A stretch of DNA of 64,000 nucleotides from Cytophagales bacterium (GTDB lineage: Bacteria > Bacteroidota > Bacteroidia > Cytophagales > Cyclobacteriaceae): the NCBI GenBank assembly GCA_022360015.1, contig JAKSDQ010000076.1, forward strand, positions 148,503-212,502. Reading direction: 5' to 3'. Below, piece after piece: positions 17,487 to 25,440 of this stretch (positions are counted from its first letter, which is position 1; the number at the start of each line of letters is the position of its first letter). Under the pieces are notes generated by a model. That model saw nothing but the letters and a program-made list of their open reading frames with translations, was not told the DNA's origin and ran no database searches. A program made the position numbers and the translations under genes.

Positions 17487-19881
17487 ATCCGATACCGATA
17501 TTGATGACAAATAAATCTTGTGTATCGAACATTTTATTGCTGAAATTCTGGCTGAAGATAAACCTTGACCCCTCCTGACGGGCGGGGTCATATATTTTAA
17601 ATGCACCATCAAATCTAAGCACCAAAAAAGAGAAATCCAACCTGAGACCCACTCCACTACCTATCGCTATTTCTTTGTAGAATCTATCAAACTCAAACTT
17701 ACCTCCTTCACGGTCTTCCTCCTCTTCAAAAGTCCAGATGTTGCCGGCATCGACAAAAAAAGCACCGTCTACAAACCCAAACAGGTGCCGCCGTATTTCC
17801 CAACTGGCTTCAATTATGATTTCCCCAAACTGTTCAAACCGGTCATCATATTGATTCAAGGAATCTAAGGGGGTATAAGATCCAGGGCCCAATCGCCGGG
17901 GGCGCCAGGCCCTGATGCCATTACTCCCACCTGCAAAAAAATATTTTTCGTAGGGCAAGATCTTGTTTCTGGCGTAGGGTTTGGCCATTCCGAGATTTAC
18001 CCGGTAAGCCATGGTACTTTGCCTGGAAACCGGCAGTGTCTTTCGAAAGTCAATGTTTAGTTTAACAAATTTGTAATATTCCAGATCATTGAAAACATCA
18101 TCCAGCCTATCCTCGCTCAAAAGGTTCAGGGTAGTTCCTCCGCTTTCTATAAATATTTTAAGCAGAGAAGCATCATTATTGTTTAAACCATAGCTGTTGA
18201 AATTAATATTAGTGAGCAGCGACATACTGCTGACAAAGGATGGCTCAAAAGAACGGAACAGATTACTTCCCATATCGCCCCTACTGTCTAGTTCTATTCT
18301 GAATTCGTCGCTGATCGAACTGTTGATAAGTCCCAGTTCAGCCAATGTAAAAATAAAACTTTTGTTGTTTTTCAACCAACTATAGCCAATAGAGCCATTC
18401 AAATTGTTTCTTCGGTAATCGGGCCTGTCTATATAGTTGTTACCCAGGGTAATCCTTGTTTTGGGATTCAGGGTTCCGACATTTGATCGAATCCTGTCAC
18501 CGTATGGAACGATAAATTGCGGAAAGGTTAAAGAAAAGTTACCACTTATTTCCTGACTGCTGTAAATCTCCCGCTGTCTTTGTTCCCCGCCAATAACAGG
18601 GAGGCCCTCGATACCTACCCTTCCGTTGAATTCCAATATCTCAAGGCCTCCGAACAAATTGCGGTTTTTGAAAACGACATTATAAAATGGTCCCGGGAAC
18701 CCTTCGGTTACATTGATACCCACACCGATTTCATTGGAGGTCTGAAACTTTTTCAGTGGGCTTGCAAAAATATTAGCTACCATTTTACCACCGGTTGTAT
18801 CATAGTTGATATTTACAAACCTGAACATATCCAGATTAGCCAGTTGTCGCTGTGTGTTAAAGGTATTGTTGCGACTATAGGTTTGTCCGGGATAGATAAA
18901 CAACCGGCTGTCCAATATTTTTTTTGAAAACCTGTCCCTGAAATACTCATAAGTAACGTTATTGAAGTTTTCTTGTGTTCTTTTATTGTTCAGCAAAACA
19001 ATGTTGGCATCGGTACGGAATTTTACAGAATCCACATAGTAAACTTTATGTCTATTCTGACCGAAAGGTATGTTTATGATTATTTTAATATCCAACTGAT
19101 GATTGCCTTTCAGGCTGTCTACTTCAAAAAAGATGTATTGTTTAGTAAAATCGAAGTATCCGTTGTTTTTAAGCAGTATGTCAATCCTGTCCCTTTCCTT
19201 AGAGATGTTGGACTGTTCGTAGTTTTTACCGGTTTTTAGGGTGCTTGCCTCAACATTTTCTTTCAGTAATCTGGCAACTGTCGTGTCTTTGGTTTGATAA
19301 CTTATCTCGTTAACCTGAAAAGGCCGGCCCTCATCGATGTTGTAAACCACGTTCACCTTTCTGCGCTTGCGATGGATGGTGTAATCTGTGTTGGCATGAA
19401 AGTAACCTTTTGCGTGCAAGTATCGGTTAATCTGCTCTCTGGCCTCGCTGGTTTTCAGACTGTCAAAGACTGCCAAAGGCTCTCCCCATCTCATTGGCAG
19501 GTTTCCCTGCTCCAATACCTTTTCCTGCGCTTCAATCTTGGCTGCCCGCTTTGCGTTTAAATTGCTGAACCGGCGGGGGTTATCGCTGTTTTCGGCAATT
19601 TTCTTGTCGTATTTAATTTTGATGTCCTCAATTTTTTGTAAAACCTTGGCTGAGTCGTAAGCCTTTAAACCTTGCTGATGCAACCAGACAAAGGGAATCG
19701 GAAACCGGTGGTTGGGCTTTTGTCTGTAAAGTGAAGCTATTTCTTCTTTGGACAAACCTTCTGCCCCCTCTATTTCTTGCTTATAAAGCAGGGATTCGCC
19801 ATCTTTCAGGTATCGGATTCCCAAACAATTGGTGAACAGCAACCCTAACAATACAAAACAGTACCTGATGATAAATCTCAA
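17476..19881 (-). CDS. BamA/TamA-family outer membrane protein
   Basis: From TTG 19881 the product is 801 aa. The frame is open up to ATG 19956, but that start would place 25 codons antisense inside the divergent methyltransferase gene. The TTG start gives a compact signal peptide (RFIIRYCFVLLGLLFTNC) with a possible lipid-anchor cysteine. POTRA-like repeats occupy about 80-390, including YNIDEGRPFQVNEI. The C-terminal Omp85 beta-barrel ends in the expected aromatic strand (VINIGIGYPF), with the YFFAGGSNGIRAWRPRRLGPG loop equivalent of the BamA VRGF region near 640. It probably inserts or exports outer membrane proteins or lipoproteins. Clients are unknown, and being single-copy here does not tell BamA from TamA. 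Confidence 0.9.
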   Translation of the reverse strand: MRFIIRYCFVLLGLLFTNCLGIRYLKDGESLLYKQEIEGAEGLSKEEIASLYRQKPNHRFPIPFVWLHQQGLKAYDSAKVLQKIEDIKIKYDKKIAENSDNPRRFSNLNAKRAAKIEAQEKVLEQGNLPMRWGEPLAVFDSLKTSEAREQINRYLHAKGYFHANTDYTIHRKRRKVNVVYNIDEGRPFQVNEISYQTKDTTVARLLKENVEASTLKTGKNYEQSNISKERDRIDILLKNNGYFDFTKQYIFFEVDSLKGNHQLDIKIIINIPFGQNRHKVYYVDSVKFRTDANIVLLNNKRTQENFNNVTYEYFRDRFSKKILDSRLFIYPGQTYSRNNTFNTQRQLANLDMFRFVNINYDTTGGKMVANIFASPLKKFQTSNEIGVGINVTEGFPGPFYNVVFKNRNLFGGLEILEFNGRVGIEGLPVIGGEQRQREIYSSQEISGNFSLTFPQFIVPYGDRIRSNVGTLNPKTRITLGNNYIDRPDYRRNNLNGSIGYSWLKNNKSFIFTLAELGLINSSISDEFRIELDSRGDMGSNLFRSFEPSFVSSMSLLTNINFNSYGLNNNDASLLKIFIESGGTTLNLLSEDRLDDVFNDLEYYKFVKLNIDFRKTLPVSRQSTMAYRVNLGMAKPYARNKILPYEKYFFAGGSNGIRAWRPRRLGPGSYTPLDSLNQYDDRFEQFGEIIIEASWEIRRHLFGFVDGAFFVDAGNIWTFEEEEDREGGKFEFDRFYKEIAIGSGVGLRLDFSFLVLRFDGAFKIYDPARQEGSRFIFSQNFSNKMFDTQDLFVINIGIGYPF

Positions 19882-19896
19882 ACTGCAGACGTTTAA

Positions 19897-20637
19897 ATGA
19901 TCTCGAAGAACACCGCAAAATTCATTAAATCTCTTCAAATAAAGAAGTATCGCCAAAAAGAAAATGCATTCCCGGTAGAAGGCGCAAAAAACGTGCTTGA
20001 ATTGTTGAAATCAGATTTTGTTATTCATAAACTTTTTCTTACCAGGCAATTTATCGAAAGGTTTGATAAAGAGGTGGCCGTAGGTGACTTTCCACATACG
20101 GTGGTGACGGAAACCGAATTGTCTAAAGTAAGTGCTCACAAAACCAACAACGCCGCATTGGCCATAGCGGAAATGAAACGAAACGAAGGGATTGATTTTG
20201 ATGCTGGTGAATATGGCATTGTCCTGGACGATATTCGCGACCCGGGCAATTTGGGCACCATTATCCGTATAGCGGATTGGTATGGGATCGGAAAAATTAT
20301 CTGTTCGGAATCCTCGGCCGACCAGTACAACCCCAAGGCCATCTCTGCCACCATGGGTTCCTTTACACGGGTAAAGGTTTCTTATCAGCCCCTCGCCACC
20401 TATTTGCCAGGGCTGTCTATGCCTATTTTAGGCACCTACCTCGAAGGTGAGAATGTCCATCGATTTGATTTTCCTGAAACTGGTCTGATACTGGTTGGCA
20501 ATGAGTCTGTAGGCATCAGCCCATCATTGGAGGTGCTGGTAAGTCATAAACTTCATATACCCCGGTTCGGAGGGGCCGAATCGCTCAATGCGGGTATGGC
20601 AACTGCAGTCATATGTGATAATCTTCGCCGCAGATGA
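19897..20637 (+). CDS. TrmH/SpoU-family RNA 2'-O-methyltransferase
   Basis: The product is 246 aa. An N-terminal substrate-binding region (about 1-95; KIKKYRQKENAFPVEG-like start) precedes the SPOUT domain with motifs LDDIRDPGNLGTIIRIADW (motif 1, conserved Asn/Arg), LVGNESVGIS (motif 2) and IPRFGGAESLNAGMATAVI (motif 3), which form the knotted SAM site. It methylates ribose in tRNA or rRNA; the specific site cannot be told from sequence. The gene is divergent from the BamA-like gene with 15 bp between the preferred starts. About 560 bp without a gene follow. Confidence 0.93.
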   Translation: MISKNTAKFIKSLQIKKYRQKENAFPVEGAKNVLELLKSDFVIHKLFLTRQFIERFDKEVAVGDFPHTVVTETELSKVSAHKTNNAALAIAEMKRNEGIDFDAGEYGIVLDDIRDPGNLGTIIRIADWYGIGKIICSESSADQYNPKAISATMGSFTRVKVSYQPLATYLPGLSMPILGTYLEGENVHRFDFPETGLILVGNESVGISPSLEVLVSHKLHIPRFGGAESLNAGMATAVICDNLRRR

Positions 20638-21134
20638 CGGGGTGTTTTATGTTCATATTCGATAGGTATTCTAAGACTAATATAAATAAGAAAGTATGGT
20701 TTTTTTAGCAAATAAGGGGGGGATAATTGAAAATTTACAATTGACAATTTAAAATGGATATTTGACAATTGGATAGGGTAGGTTACGGGTTTTTTTTATG
20801 GTTTGAAGATAGATGGGGAAGCGGAATCAATTGCTAATCTTTGGGGTTATTATTTCACTACTAGTGTACAGCTTTTGTGTTTCTTGGTGTCTTGGTGCCT
20901 TTGTGGTTAACCATTTTTTACCACGGAGGTACAAAGACACAAAGAGAAACCAAGAATTTTGTCGAAGACGTTGTGCAACAGCCACGGAGGCTCGCTGGAG
21001 TAAATAAAATTTGGTTGCTGTTTGTAGTGAGGTTTTATATTGGGCTATATAGGCTTTAGCGGGATAATTACTGCGATGACTTATCAAATGATTGCATGAA
21101 ACACGGCAGTAATACGGAGTTACGGTGAAGTTAT
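20638..21134. other. Gene-poor spacer holding repeat copy A
   Basis: No gene is supported here. An AT-rich stretch with repeated caatt/aattg motifs (about 20725-20775) is followed by repeat copy A. After it, about 150 bp carry no clear signal. Short open frames across the repeat come from its palindromic composition and are not genes. Confidence 0.5.
20871..20987 (-). repeat. Dispersed MITE-like repeat, copy A (minus orientation)
   Basis: Read on the minus strand it begins CCGTGGCTGTTGCACAAC (complement of 20970-20987), then the CGAC-AAAATTCTT segment, then the long palindrome with CTTTGTGTCTTTG and GGCACCAAGACACCAAG arms around a short AT loop near 20915-20922. The far end is not conserved and seems truncated. 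It lies after the RNA methyltransferase gene. Confidence 0.75.
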
Positions 21135-21139
21135 AAAAA

Positions 21140-21190
21140 TCCCTGAACAATCATTTATCAGATTGATTTGTTTCGACAAATCCTCAGGGA
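21140..21190 (-). terminator. Nested stem-loop terminator of the ABC operon
   Basis: Outer arms TCCCTGA (21140-21146) and TCAGGGA (21184-21190) enclose a perfect inner hairpin GATTTGT-TTCG-ACAAATC (21165-21182). On the minus strand a U-run (complement of 21134-21139) follows directly. It lies 11 bp beyond the ATPase stop codon, so it is a convincing intrinsic terminator. Confidence 0.8.
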
Positions 21191-21201
21191 CTGACCGGCT
21201 T

Positions 21202-21927
21202 TCAGACAGGCTTCATATGATCGCTGGGAGCAGCGGTAATTTCATCTTTGTAAATGGCGCCATCTACCAGGGTCACAACGCGGTGGGCCCTGTCGATCAC
21301 CCGTTGATCATGCGTAGAAAAAATGAAAGTTATTCCCTCTTCGTGGTTTAATTTACCCATGATATCCAGGAGGTTAGCTGCGGTTTTTGAATCCAGGTTG
21401 GCAGTTGGTTCATCTGCTAATACAAATTTAGGCTTCGAGGCCAGTGCCCTTGCCACAGCTACACGCTGTTGCTGACCGCCTGACAATTCATCCGGTCTGT
21501 TGTTCATCTTGTCTTCCAGACCCACCTCTTTGAGTAATTCCAGCACTCGCTGGCTACGTTCTTTTTTCGATGCCTTTTGCAACAACATCACAAACTCAAT
21601 ATTCTCCCGGGCAGTAAGTACCGGAATTAAGTTGTAGGCTTGAAAAACAAAACCGATGTTATGCAGCCTGAAATCTATCAATTGATTTTTTTTTAGCGTG
21701 TTCAGGTTTTTTCCATCAACCCAAACGTTTCCGCTTGTGGGTTTATCCAATCCACCTATGAGATTAAGCAATGTGGTTTTACCGGAACCTGAAGGCCCTA
21801 CCAGTGCCGTAAACTCGCCTTGGTCAACTTTCAGGTTTACATTATTCACCGCTTTCACGGGAATGGCGCCCTCATCGTAGATTTTGGTCAGGTTTTCAGT
21901 AACAATCACATGGGATAAATCGTTCAT
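21202..21927 (-). CDS. ABC transporter ATPase, LolD/MacB type
   Basis: The product is 241 aa. Walker A is GPSGSGKTT, the Q-loop is in VFQAYNLIPVL, the ABC signature is LSGGQQQR, Walker B is VLADEPTANLD with the catalytic Glu, and the H-loop is STHD. The LDSKTA segment and lack of a long C-terminal tail fit the LolD/MacB/FtsE group, which powers mechanotransmission across the inner membrane and does not import solutes. It is the last gene of an operon that also encodes two FtsX-like permeases and a LolA-like protein, with gaps of 24-39 bp. Lipoprotein or envelope lipid handling is the likely role. Confidence 0.93.
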   Translation of the reverse strand: MNDLSHVIVTENLTKIYDEGAIPVKAVNNVNLKVDQGEFTALVGPSGSGKTTLLNLIGGLDKPTSGNVWVDGKNLNTLKKNQLIDFRLHNIGFVFQAYNLIPVLTARENIEFVMLLQKASKKERSQRVLELLKEVGLEDKMNNRPDELSGGQQQRVAVARALASKPKFVLADEPTANLDSKTAANLLDIMGKLNHEEGITFIFSTHDQRVIDRAHRVVTLVDGAIYKDEITAAPSDHMKPV

Positions 21928-21951
21928 GGTCGAGCTAGTTATCAGGTTTAA

Positions 21952-23169
21952 TCAGATTTTTCTAATGGCTTTTAAAGGGTCTAATCTAATGGCAGTAATG
22001 GCCGGATAAATGGAAGCCAGCAAAGCAGTAACAATAACCATTATTGTAATCCTTATGTAGTAAATATCTTCCAGTTTTGGATATATGAAGGATTTAAATC
22101 CGTAAGCTGCATACCCTTCATCATATACGGCTGACAGATCCATTCCAGTCTCTCCCAGGTATTGTACTGTGAAATAGCCGAGCAGCATACCAATGGGTGC
22201 TGCTGCAATTACCAGGCAGATTGTCTCCAGTGAAATCATAACAAATAGTTTTATTTTGTTCATACCAATGGCCATTAACATGCCAATTTCCCTGACCCTT
22301 TCCAGTACCGCCATCAGCATGGTGTTAATAATGCCAAAGGAAAGTGCCAGTAAAATAATGATTAGAAAAATGACCATATATTGATCAAATGACTCTATCA
22401 TCAGGCTTATTTCGGGAGCAATTTCTTTCCAGTCCTCGGTTTTGGCTTGCGGATACTTTGTATTCAACTCATGGACTATTGTATCCAGCGTTTCAGGCTC
22501 ATGGACAAGGGCAGCAATTTCGTGGAATTCACCAGGAAGATTGACAAGCCTGCCGATATCGGCACCGCGAACGAAAATGTTGGTTTCATCGTAGAGGGAA
22601 TTGTACGTTTTATAGAGTCCTATGATGCGGAATGCACCGGCCAGGATATTACCGGTGCTATCCTGAAAGGTCAGGACAATTTTAGATCTCAATCTTACCT
22701 TTAGTTTGTCGGCCAGCTTTTCTCCAATTATTACTTTGTTTCTTGTTTCATTATCCAGATAATTACCCTGAGTGAGTTTGTCCTTTAATCCTGTAACAGC
22801 ATCCTCTGACTCGGGCATAATCCCGATGAATTTACCCCCTGTGCTGGAATTGGCTGAGGAAACCATGCCATTGATAACCACCCTGCCGGTGGCCGCCTGC
22901 ACCCTGTCATCGGCCTGGATTTCACGGAGCATCTGTGAACCTTCCTGCAGAAAATATTTGACCTCGTTATCCCTTTCAAATTCAGGGTGGTGCATTTGGA
23001 AATGAGAGATTTCATTTTTTACGGCATCCTGTAACCGCTGGTCAATCATACCAAAAGCATAGGCCATCATAAAAGCGCCCACCCATAACCCGATTGCTAC
23101 CGAACCCATCACCAGCAAACTTCTGGTCTTGTTTCTCCAAATGTTTTTCCATGCGATTTGAAATAACAT
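21952..23169 (-). CDS. FtsX/LolE-family ABC permease (second)
   Basis: From ATG 23169 the product is 405 aa. An upstream in-frame start at 23223 would add 18 residues and overlap the previous gene, whereas ATG 23169 gives the conserved MLFQIAWKNIWRNKTRS shared with its partner permease. One transmembrane helix (about 20-45), a periplasmic MacB-like domain (about 50-265), then three C-terminal helices with the FtsX signature MLMAVLERVREIGMLMAIGM. It should pair with the other permease and the LolD-like ATPase as a LolCDE-like complex. The two permeases are paralogues, which argues for a heterodimer. Confidence 0.92.
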   Translation of the reverse strand: MLFQIAWKNIWRNKTRSLLVMGSVAIGLWVGAFMMAYAFGMIDQRLQDAVKNEISHFQMHHPEFERDNEVKYFLQEGSQMLREIQADDRVQAATGRVVINGMVSSANSSTGGKFIGIMPESEDAVTGLKDKLTQGNYLDNETRNKVIIGEKLADKLKVRLRSKIVLTFQDSTGNILAGAFRIIGLYKTYNSLYDETNIFVRGADIGRLVNLPGEFHEIAALVHEPETLDTIVHELNTKYPQAKTEDWKEIAPEISLMIESFDQYMVIFLIIILLALSFGIINTMLMAVLERVREIGMLMAIGMNKIKLFVMISLETICLVIAAAPIGMLLGYFTVQYLGETGMDLSAVYDEGYAAYGFKSFIYPKLEDIYYIRITIMVIVTALLASIYPAITAIRLDPLKAIRKI

Positions 23170-23206
23170 ACATCTTATCTTTTTTATTATACTTAACCGG
23201 CCATAG

Positions 23207-24421
23207 CTAAGCATGCATGGCACTGACCGGATTTAGTTTGCTGATTTTCACAAATGGGTAAAGCGATAAAAATAAGGCCAGGAAAAAAACTACCAGACCT
23301 TGTGAATAAAAGACTTTTGGAGCAATAGAAAAATAGAAAATAGGTTCTATTCCGAATTTTTCATAGGCTTCAGCCAGTTTGCCATCTAGCTGGATTGGAT
23401 AAGCAAATAAATAAAGGACGATAGGAATACTTAACAAGATTCCACCGGTGGCACCCAATATGGATATCAATACGTTTTCCAGAATAACCATGGTGGAAAG
23501 CCGGAAGTTTTTCATGCCAATAGCCACCATGACACCAAACTCATATTGTCTTTCCAATGTCATCATCAAAATGGTACCGAAAATACCAAACGCTATCAAC
23601 ATGTAAAGCACGATCTGAAAAATTACATTTTCACGTCTCTCCCCTTCAATGACCTGATCAAGTTCCGGCATCATCGTTTGCCAGTTCATTACCTCATATT
23701 CAGGTTCAAGCTTTAAAGCGAGGGCCTGGGCAATTTCTTGGGACTTTTCCGGGTCGGCAGGGGAAAGTACCAGGGCCGTCAGTTTGTTTTTAGCCGCAAA
23801 CAGGTGCTGGCTTTCTTTCAGTGGCAGATAAACCAGACCTTTGTTCAGCTCGGGTGAGCCGAATTTTATCAAGCCTTTTATCGGATATTTTCCGGCTGCA
23901 CTTACCCCTCTGTATCCCTGTCCTATCAGCACCAGGGTATCATTCACATCCAGTTTCAGATAATTGGCCAGCCCTTCCGTGACCAATACTGCCTTGTCTG
24001 AGGGCGAAAGGTAGCTTCCTTTGTCCAGTTTTTCATCCAGTGCCGTTACCCTGGATTCTTTTTCAGGATCGATGCCGACTACCATGCAACCTTTTGAATA
24101 GCTTTCAGAAGCAGCCAGGGTGAAGGATTCCAGGCGCGGAATTACGTACCGCAGGTCCTTGTTTTCTTCTGTGCTTTGCACCAGGGCAGGTTGCCATTCA
24201 AAACTGTTATCGAGGGTCCGGTCATCCCAATAACCATTTTTGTGAATCTGGATATAACCCGTGTAGATACTGACTACATTTTCCTTCATTTTGTCCAAAA
24301 GGCCTTTTTTTATAGAATCCAGCAATATTGAAAGTATCACAGCGAATACAATAGAGCACATAGTGATATAAGTCCTTTTTTTATTCCTCCAGATATTACG
24401 CCAGGCCAGTTTTAAAAGCAT
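23207..24421 (-). CDS. FtsX/LolC-family ABC permease (first)
   Basis: The product is 404 aa, starting MLLKLAWRNIWRNKKRT, the same opening as its paralogue. It has an N-terminal transmembrane helix (about 20-42), a periplasmic domain (about 45-265), and three C-terminal helices with ILMMTLERQYEFGVMVAIGM, the FtsX cytoplasmic coupling region that contacts the ATPase. It lies between the LolA-like gene (39 bp upstream) and the second permease (37 bp downstream). Whether the operon moves lipoproteins or another envelope amphiphile is inferred from its LolA-like neighbour. Confidence 0.92.
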   Translation of the reverse strand: MLLKLAWRNIWRNKKRTYITMCSIVFAVILSILLDSIKKGLLDKMKENVVSIYTGYIQIHKNGYWDDRTLDNSFEWQPALVQSTEENKDLRYVIPRLESFTLAASESYSKGCMVVGIDPEKESRVTALDEKLDKGSYLSPSDKAVLVTEGLANYLKLDVNDTLVLIGQGYRGVSAAGKYPIKGLIKFGSPELNKGLVYLPLKESQHLFAAKNKLTALVLSPADPEKSQEIAQALALKLEPEYEVMNWQTMMPELDQVIEGERRENVIFQIVLYMLIAFGIFGTILMMTLERQYEFGVMVAIGMKNFRLSTMVILENVLISILGATGGILLSIPIVLYLFAYPIQLDGKLAEAYEKFGIEPIFYFSIAPKVFYSQGLVVFFLALFLSLYPFVKISKLNPVSAMHA

Positions 24422-24460
24422 TGCAAAGGATTAAATGTGGTTTTACAATGTAGCATCGGA

Positions 24461-25228
24461 TCATCTTACTCTTTTCATGTTTTGCAAGGAAAAAAAACTT
24501 TCATTGATATCTATGTCATAATCCACCTCATGATATTGAATAACCGTTTTTTGCCCTTTCTTTTCGGCTGGAATGTACGCCATTTTGGCTGGAAGAAGCC
24601 GGCCGTCAAGCATTTTTATATCGGAAAACAAAACCTGGTTGACCAGGTATCCATCTTCGTCATACAATTCGGTTTTAAGCTCCATGAAGTCCTTTTTATC
24701 GATCCAGCAATAGATCTTCCCCCAGACTACCGGGGCTTCCGGTTTGGGCAGCAGCGCTATTTTATAACATTCCCTTCCCAACACTACCGAGTCTTGTAAT
24801 AGTTTATGATCGTAATCTTCAACGATGGATGATTCTTTGATCAGATCATCATTGGTAAAATCAGAACCCATCCATGATTGCATCATCATAGAGGGAGGAA
24901 GTTTAATGTTCCTGTCGATGGATGGTATCCAGTTCCAGATTTCTTTTTTACGCTTTAAAAATACTGTTCCCCTGTCCCTGGCAGGTGCCGTAATAAGTAT
25001 CAGCGAAAACTCAGTATCCTTCGACCATGCTTTGATTCTCATCTCACGTGACCAGGTAGGCCTGACAATGGTAATGCTCATCTCGGCCTGCGACGTGTCG
25101 CCTCTTCTTTTTTTGTCAGCTTTTTCCACAATCTCTTTGGCGTTAAGGTTTATCTTTTTATCTGTCCGGTCTGCATTACCTACCACCAACAAAAAGATCA
25201 GCATTATGTCTAAAAGGAGTAAAGGCAT
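24461..25228 (-). CDS. LolA-like outer membrane lipoprotein-sorting protein
   Basis: The product is 255 aa with an N-terminal signal-like helix (MPLLLLDIMLIFLLVVG). The mature part is a LolA/LolB-like half-barrel of the type seen in outer-membrane lipoprotein-sorting proteins, recognisable by the segment RDRGTVFLKRKKEIWNWIPS and MMQSWMGSDFTNDDL in the middle and the closing QYHEVDYDIDINESFFSL. Proteins of this group often sit beside two FtsX-like permeases and a LolD-like ATPase, exactly as here, and are thought to accept hydrophobic cargo from the permease on the periplasmic side. It is the first gene of the operon. Confidence 0.88.
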   Translation of the reverse strand: MPLLLLDIMLIFLLVVGNADRTDKKINLNAKEIVEKADKKRRGDTSQAEMSITIVRPTWSREMRIKAWSKDTEFSLILITAPARDRGTVFLKRKKEIWNWIPSIDRNIKLPPSMMMQSWMGSDFTNDDLIKESSIVEDYDHKLLQDSVVLGRECYKIALLPKPEAPVVWGKIYCWIDKKDFMELKTELYDEDGYLVNQVLFSDIKMLDGRLLPAKMAYIPAEKKGQKTVIQYHEVDYDIDINESFFSLQNMKRVR

Positions 25229-25300
25229 GATGAAAAAGCATTTTTGCAGCTAAGATAAGCAGTTGAAAAACCTCCTTAAATGACTGATATCAAGACCCTG

Positions 25301-25316
25301 AATGATTAAAATCATG
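25301..25316. promoter_or_regulatory. Dyad AATGAT-N4-ATCATG upstream of the S9/DUF5686 fusion gene
   Basis: Perfect 5-bp arms ATGAT and ATCAT with a 4-nt spacer fit the same FNR-like pattern as the dyads near the LOV kinase. No TTTG element lies at the matching distance (nearest ends at 25335, about 9 bp too close), so a shared regulator is only a weak suggestion. Confidence 0.3.
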
Positions 25317-25440
25317 ATGGAGGTTAGGGCGTTTGAGGTAGGGCGGTATCTCCTGGAAACTTTCAGGCCAGACAACCTTTTTTTTACTGCGGGCATTTCT
25401 TTGTTAAAACTTCATGTGCTACCTCTATCAAAACCGGCTA

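Noticed and set aside
19882..19956. Longer start for the BamA-like protein at ATG 19956
   Set aside because: It would be antisense to the first 20 codons of the methyltransferase gene and would bury the signal peptide behind 25 extra residues.
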